Shown in pieces: positions 58,859 to 64,000 of a DNA stretch of 64,000 nt. The stretch covers positions 14,020,001 through 14,084,000 of the forward strand of contig CM069607.1 in assembly GCA_035771175.1 (NCBI GenBank). The letters run 5' to 3'. Under the pieces are notes generated by a model that was not told the DNA's origin, searched no databases, and saw nothing but the letters and a program-made list of their open reading frames with translations. The position numbers and the translations under genes were made by a program. Position 1 is the stretch's first letter; every line of letters starts with the position of its first letter. The DNA is from Paratinospora sagittata (lineage: Eukaryota; Streptophyta; Magnoliopsida; Ranunculales; Menispermaceae).

Positions 58859-60934
58859 TGTCACGACGCCCCTGACGTAGGCTGACGTCATGACCGGCAC
58901 AGTGTACTATACACTGTATATACCCATATACAGTATACAATACACTATCAACCTTCACATAATCTCACAATCTTTTCCAAAATTTTCGGAAATTTTCGAC
59001 AGCACCTCCCCATAAAATGGGCAATTCACAATTTTTCCTGATATACCACAAATCAAATCAAATCAAATATATATATATAGATAATCATTCCACTCACATT
59101 CATTCCATTCATTCCACAAAGTAAATTCTCACTTGATAAATATCTATGATCATCTCATTCCATCATCCCAAGCATTATATAATGTTACCACGCAACCCAT
59201 CTAGATGATAATACATATATAATGTGTGATAATTATACATATCAAAATAACAAAAATATAACCTATTTCCTCCAAGCATACATACACATACCAGACGAAG
59301 GCTCACGTGATTATCACTCACGAATTTTTCCTTTTCCCTTCGACTCAATACCTGAAATATTGGAGGAAATGGAGTGAGCAATCAACAGCTCAGTGAATAT
59401 ATTTCTTGATATGACAATTATATGCATTTAGGAAAATATGGCATTTAAAATCATTTCAAACAAGTATTAAATACATGCATCATTCAACGAATACATCATA
59501 CATGACAACAACATAAATTTCATGGGTTTTCAAGAAAACAATGCATTCTTTTTTTCCACAAAATCCACAATCTCCCTCCTTCAAGGCAAGAGAGTGGGTC
59601 TAACCTTTGTATGGCCGTTACAAGGTAGCCACAACCTCTCATTACCCAATTCACAGTCATTTTAAGGATCTCCAATTCTTATTAGGACAGGCCTACTGAC
59701 AATGAGGTTACGCATAACACTCATCCGGGTCTAATTCCTAACGAAATGACACTAATTTGCCTTTGCAAGTCTCACATGCTCCAATGCTAAAAAATATCAT
59801 TTATGAATGTAAATTAAAACACAATGCAACAATATATGCATAACATATTTACATTCAAACATTTCATATATATAAAATGTCATACAAGAACCAAAATAAA
59901 AAAAATATACTCACAGTACAGTACTTTCCAACTTAAACCCAATCATCGTCGCTTCTGAGTCCAGCTCCAATTTAAATCCATCTAACTCAACCTGTCACAA
60001 CCACTCCATAATTCAATTTCATTTAGTCATCTTCAATTTCTCAACTCACTTCAAATCATTAAGAATAAAGATCAACCTGAACAATCTTATACCCATTCTG
60101 TGAATTTAGATTCCAACTCACTTTAGGACTCATAAACAGTTGAAGAAACTACTATCTCGTTTCTGTGGTCAATCTAGATATTTCCACAAGAAAGAACAGT
60201 GAAACAGTTGCAGTGTTTTCCAACCTTCCTAGCAGATTTTCATTCACATTGGGTCAAAACCCCAATTTTTGAAAACGCCGTAAAACGGCTCCCACAGCAA
60301 AAATTACTCCGCTAGAATCGTTACATCTAGCTTAGATATTAATTTCACGAAGAAATAGAGTGAAAATCACTTACCGCAGGTCTCGATTTTACGCGAATCC
60401 TGCGTTCTCCCTCTTTTTTCCTTTCTTTCTTCTCCGCCGTTCTCTCGTGCGTCTCTCTCTGTTCTTCTTTTTCCCTTCTTTTAATTTTGTTCCAGCAACT
60501 TCTTTTCATTTCTTTCTAATTCTTTTTTTTTATTTCAACATTGAGAGAGATTAAGATTAAAATGAGAGTTGATATTTATATATACAAATGATCCAATGCA
60601 CCTAGGCTCCCCTTAATAACCAACTCACCCCATCTTAATATTTCACTTTCATTCATTCAATCATGCTATTCATTAATTCATTAAATCATATTCCAATCCA
60701 CATATTTAATTAACCAACCCCATAAATTAATCAATTTAATTCAACTCCATTTTTTTTTAATTGTAAGCACCCATATTAGATGATCTCATATGTATTATCT
60801 GCATTGTATAAGTTTATTTATTTACTAATCATACACGCATATATTTGGCTCATACATATAAAATACGTGTATTATACATCTCGATATCCGCGTAATTCAA
60901 CGTATGTATTTAATTAAAACTACGGGGTGTTACA
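58859..60934 (-). mobile_element. Gypsy element B, upstream LTR, 2,076 bp
   Basis: TGTCACGACGCCCC to CGGGGTGTTACA on the plus strand. It aligns with the LTR of element A but lacks about 600 bp of its middle (between GAACAGTGAAA and GTGTTTTCCAACC, about 60200). Followed by ATGCC (60935-60939), the TSD partner of 53857-53861, and then by resumed Y4 sequence. Confidence 0.93.
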
Positions 60935-60939
60935 ATGCC

Positions 60940-62020
60940 ACTTGTAAATGACATTCACTGAGCTTGGTGTAGCTCACACCTCACCCTTTTCTTTCAGGAT
61001 CTGATAGGAAGGGTAAAGGGAAGGCTTGTGTCACGACGCCCCTGACGTAGACTGACGTCATGACCGGCACAATATACTATACACTGTACATACCCATATA
61101 CAGTATATAATACACTGTCAGCCTCAACGAACATTCACAATAATTCCCACAATTTTTAAAATTTTGACAGCATGTCCCCATAAAATGACATTTCACAAAA
61201 CCTGATATATCACAAATCAAATCATCTCCATCTATATATATATATACTCATTCCATCCATGTATACCCATAATCCAAAATATCAAACATTCCATTGTCCA
61301 AGTATATATATATATATATATCATTGCCAAATATATTAACAATCCAACATAACTATTGATATCTTATTTTCCCAAAATAACCCCTCTAGATGGTACTACA
61401 TATATAAGATGTGTGATAATTATATAGATATCAAAATATATAAACATGTAACCACTTATTCTAAAACATACGTAAATCAGCAATGCTACGTCCTAGTCAC
61501 GTGCTGATTACGCTCAAAGTTTTCCTTTTCCTTTTGCTTCGAACTCACTTTTGACATTTTCAAGTTCATTTGACACATGTACACATGGCTTTAAATGTAC
61601 TTATACGTGTATTATACATCTCGATATACGCGTACTTCAATGTATATATTTAATTAAAATTATTGGGTGTTACAGCTTGACTGCGGAGCGTCCCTTAATT
61701 TTGATTGATGTAGGTGTTGTACATTTATTTTGTAGTTGATATTATGTATATGATAACACCTAGTATTTGTATAGTTAACACATAGATGAGATGTGTTGGG
61801 TTGTATTATCTTGTGAACTTATGGAATTTTATTTTTGGTAAATTTGGAGATGTAATATGTTTATTAAATCCTTGATCATGTTTAGATGGATGTTAATTAG
61901 GTTTGTGTTTTATTGGGATTTGTAATTTATATTAGGCTGACGGGACGCCGAGTGTACCGATGGAAGGTATACTCAAGGGTTCCGTGTCGGCTATGACGTC
62001 AGGTACTGTGGGTCGTGACA
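60940..62020 (+). mobile_element. Solo LTR Y4, right part
   Basis: Y4 resumes with ACTTGTAAATGACATTCACT and runs to 61028, is interrupted by a short solo LTR (61029-61674), and continues from 61680 (after its TSD) to the LTR end GTGGGTCGTGACA at 62020. It aligns to the end of Y1 (GAGCGTCCCTT near 61687, GGGACGCCGAGTGTACCG near 61942). Confidence 0.92.
61029..61674 (-). mobile_element. Short solo LTR of the A/B family
   Basis: TGTCACGACGCCCC to TGGGTGTTACA on the plus strand, 646 bp, flanked by perfect GCTTG repeats (61024-61028 and 61675-61679). The two ends match element A/B LTRs, while about 1.4-2 kb of the middle is absent. It therefore comes from a deleted LTR variant or suffered deletion after insertion. 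No internal region. Confidence 0.93.
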
Positions 62021-63543
62021 AAGTGGCTCAAGGAGGGCGATGCAAATACTGGGTTTTTCCATTGATTTATTAACAATAGAACAAGGAAAAATTCCATCTC
62101 AAAAATCGAAAAGGACAAATGGAACACTTGTTTCTTTGGAGGGGAGCGTCATTAGTGAGATTGTGGCTTCTTTGAAATGTTATATGATTCACCCCCTTCA
62201 CAGGCTATGAGAGTAGATGGCCTAGAATGGGACCCTCCCAGTATAGATGATTCTGATATGCCTGAAAGATACTTTGAAGAGGAAGAACTACGGGCAGTAA
62301 TCTTTGATAGTGATGGGGACAAGATACTGGGGCCAAATGGATTCACCATGGCTTTTTACCAGAAGAATTGAGAGTGTCTGAAAGGTGATCTCATGAATGT
62401 ACTCAGTGATTTCTATCAACACGACATCATGAACATTAAGACAAATGAGACTTACATTTGTCTCATCCCAGAGAAGTTAAACTCATGGAAAGTTTCTGAC
62501 TTAGACCTATTTGTCTACTTACGAGCATCTGTAAGATCATCGCAAAAATATTGTCCCTTAGATTAAGGTTTGTATTGCATAAAATCATATTGGATAAAGA
62601 ATCAACTTTTAAACATGGGAGATAGATCTTGGATGCCATACTGATTGCAAATGAAGCATTGGAAGAATATAGGCAAAGAAAGTTACTAGAGGTAGTGTTC
62701 AAAGTTGATTTTGCCAAAGCCTATGACCCGGTGGATTTTGATTTCCTTGATTACGTCATGCAAAAGAAAGGAATGGGAAGCAGATGGAGACGATGGATTA
62801 ATGGATGCTTAAGATCTGTGACTTATTCAGTGATGGTTAATGGCCGACCCATAGGCAAATTCCTTGGGAAAAGAGGCTTGCGGCAAGGAGATCTTCTTTC
62901 CCATTCCTTTTCACTTTAGTGGCGAATGTCTTAAGCAGAATAATGGGAAGGGCATGTGATTGTTCTATAGTTAAAGGCTTCAAGGTTGGGATGGATCAAG
63001 TGGAGATTTCACAATTACAGTATGCGGATGACACACTTGTTCTTTTGCATGGTGAGAAGGTGAACATAATGGCTTCAATCAATGTTCGACAGTGTTTTCG
63101 TCAATTGTCAGGCAAGAAGATTAATATGGGAAAAAGTCAGTGGGTTAGGATTGGGATTGCTGTTGAGGTTCTCATTAGGATGGCTAGCAAAATTGGTTGT
63201 TCGATTGAACGTTGGCCTTTGAATTATCTTGGTTTTCCGTTGGGTGGCAACCCTTTGGAAAAATGATTTTGGGTCATTGTGCTAGCAAAAGTGTTAAAGC
63301 GATTGGATGGGTGAAAAGTGTGTTTTTTCTCAAAAAGGGGAAGGTTGACACTTTTAAGATCAGTTTTATCGGCCCTTCCTACCTCTTTTCTATCGGTCTT
63401 CAAGATACCCACTAGAATAGCAAAAGAAATAGAGAAGCAGATGAGATCCTTCTTATGGAAAGGAGTCGATAGAGGGCAATTGTCATTTGGTGAACTGGAA
63501 GGTGGTATAGTTACCTATTCACAAAGTAGGCCTGGGGATTGTT
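62021..63543 (+). pseudogene. L1-type LINE ORF2, reverse transcriptase domain
   Basis: Continues the ORF2 frame after Y4: WLKEGDANTGFFH, then GPNGFTMAFYQKN (near 62333), GRQILDAILIANEALEEYRQ-like text (near 62620), FKVDFAKAYD (62698-62727, normally KVDFEKAYD), GLRQGDLLSHSF (near 62877), and the catalytic motif LQYADDTLVL with YADD at 63021-63032, which is intact. NYLGFPLGGNP (near 63222) and LLRSVLSALPTSFLSVFKIP (near 63334) follow. Several frameshifts and stops lie between blocks. The LINE is cut at 63543 by an X LTR, and RNase H-like and 3' parts are outside the window. Identified as plant L1 by order and motifs. Confidence 0.93.
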
Positions 63544-64000
63544 TGTAATACCTTAGGTTTTGCACACACAAAAAAAAAAAATTTGTTCGGGCACCCGCCC
63601 GAACGTTCAGGTGCCAAATCCTCTATATAAGAAACCTTTCCCTTCCTCATTTCTCACTCTAAATTCACTCCTCTTGTGATTTTTCTTCTCCTTTCCACTC
63701 ATTCTGAGTTTTTAGTCTTTTGAGACTCTCTTTCGAGACTCTCTGTGCGGTGCAACACGGTTCTGTCCAGAGGAAAGCGCCAATTCAAAAAGGAATTCTT
63801 ATCTGAAGGTGGGGAACGAAACATAGGTTTGCGTGCCTTATAACTTTTATTAAAGTTTATATTCATTTATCATTATGTCTACTATTCATTTACACGACAT
63901 TATTGCGTATAATCTTCATACTATTACATTTATGTCGGTCTATTTGGAATTCAAGTATTACGCTATTGTTATGCCGGATTAGTAGTCATTCTGGCTCAAC
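63544..64000 (+). mobile_element. LTR family X, left part, runs off the window
   Basis: Begins TGTAATACCTTAGG inside the LINE frame and continues beyond 64000. It has a perfect 8-bp hairpin, GTTCGGGC-ACCC-GCCCGAAC (63585-63604), a TATA box CTCTATATAAG (about 63621-63631), then GGTGGGGAACGAAACATAGG (63808 onward), shared with the other X LTRs. The TSD and the element's far end cannot be seen. Confidence 0.9.

Overview
This is nuclear DNA from a flowering plant, probably a eudicot. The reasons are its AT-rich composition, an Au-type plant SINE, GT..AG-spliced coding sequence of a plant Rab-GAP (TBC) gene, a plant mitochondrial HSP70 fragment, an L1-type plant LINE, and many plant LTR retrotransposons whose primer-binding sites match initiator tRNA-Met. 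I found no intact protein-coding host gene, no tRNA or rRNA gene and no CRISPR array. The species cannot be fixed from the sequence.

Layout. 1-4150: left edge with the first two coding exons of a minus-strand TBC-domain gene (frameshifted), an Au SINE (459-636) and a hAT-like MITE (1990-2332), both with target-site duplications (TSDs). 4160-10422: a 2.37-kb segment present twice (4621-6986 and 8058-10422), carrying minus-strand LTRs of family X. 11129-19973: an X LTR with its primer-binding site, a decayed protein resembling the putative plant transposon domain, then a decayed Ty3/gypsy chromovirus gag-pol. 20122-22572: a long SIRE-like Copia LTR with primer-binding site. 23239-23937: a small solo LTR. 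24294-34781: minus-strand gypsy element A, itself hit by an X solo LTR. 36100-37478: tandem LTR remnants rich in a GGAGCGCG palindrome.

39682-64000 is a nested stack. A mitochondrial HSP70 pseudogene (minus strand) is split by solo LTR Y1 and ends at a LINE. The LINE is split by a Y2/Y3 LTR pair, by an unclassified repeat, and by solo LTR Y4. Y4 in turn contains gypsy element B and a short solo LTR of B's family. The LINE is finally cut by another X LTR running off the window. Most junctions are fixed by perfect or near-perfect 5-bp TSDs and by reading frames that resume across the insertion.

The most interesting biological point is that gypsy elements A and B share the same stop codons and the same corrupted reverse-transcriptase motif, yet B has its own clean TSD. 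The family therefore appears to have moved after its polymerase was already dead, that is, as a non-autonomous lineage mobilised in trans. Second is the very high proportion of solo LTRs and LTR-LTR remnants, a sign of heavy LTR recombination in this region.
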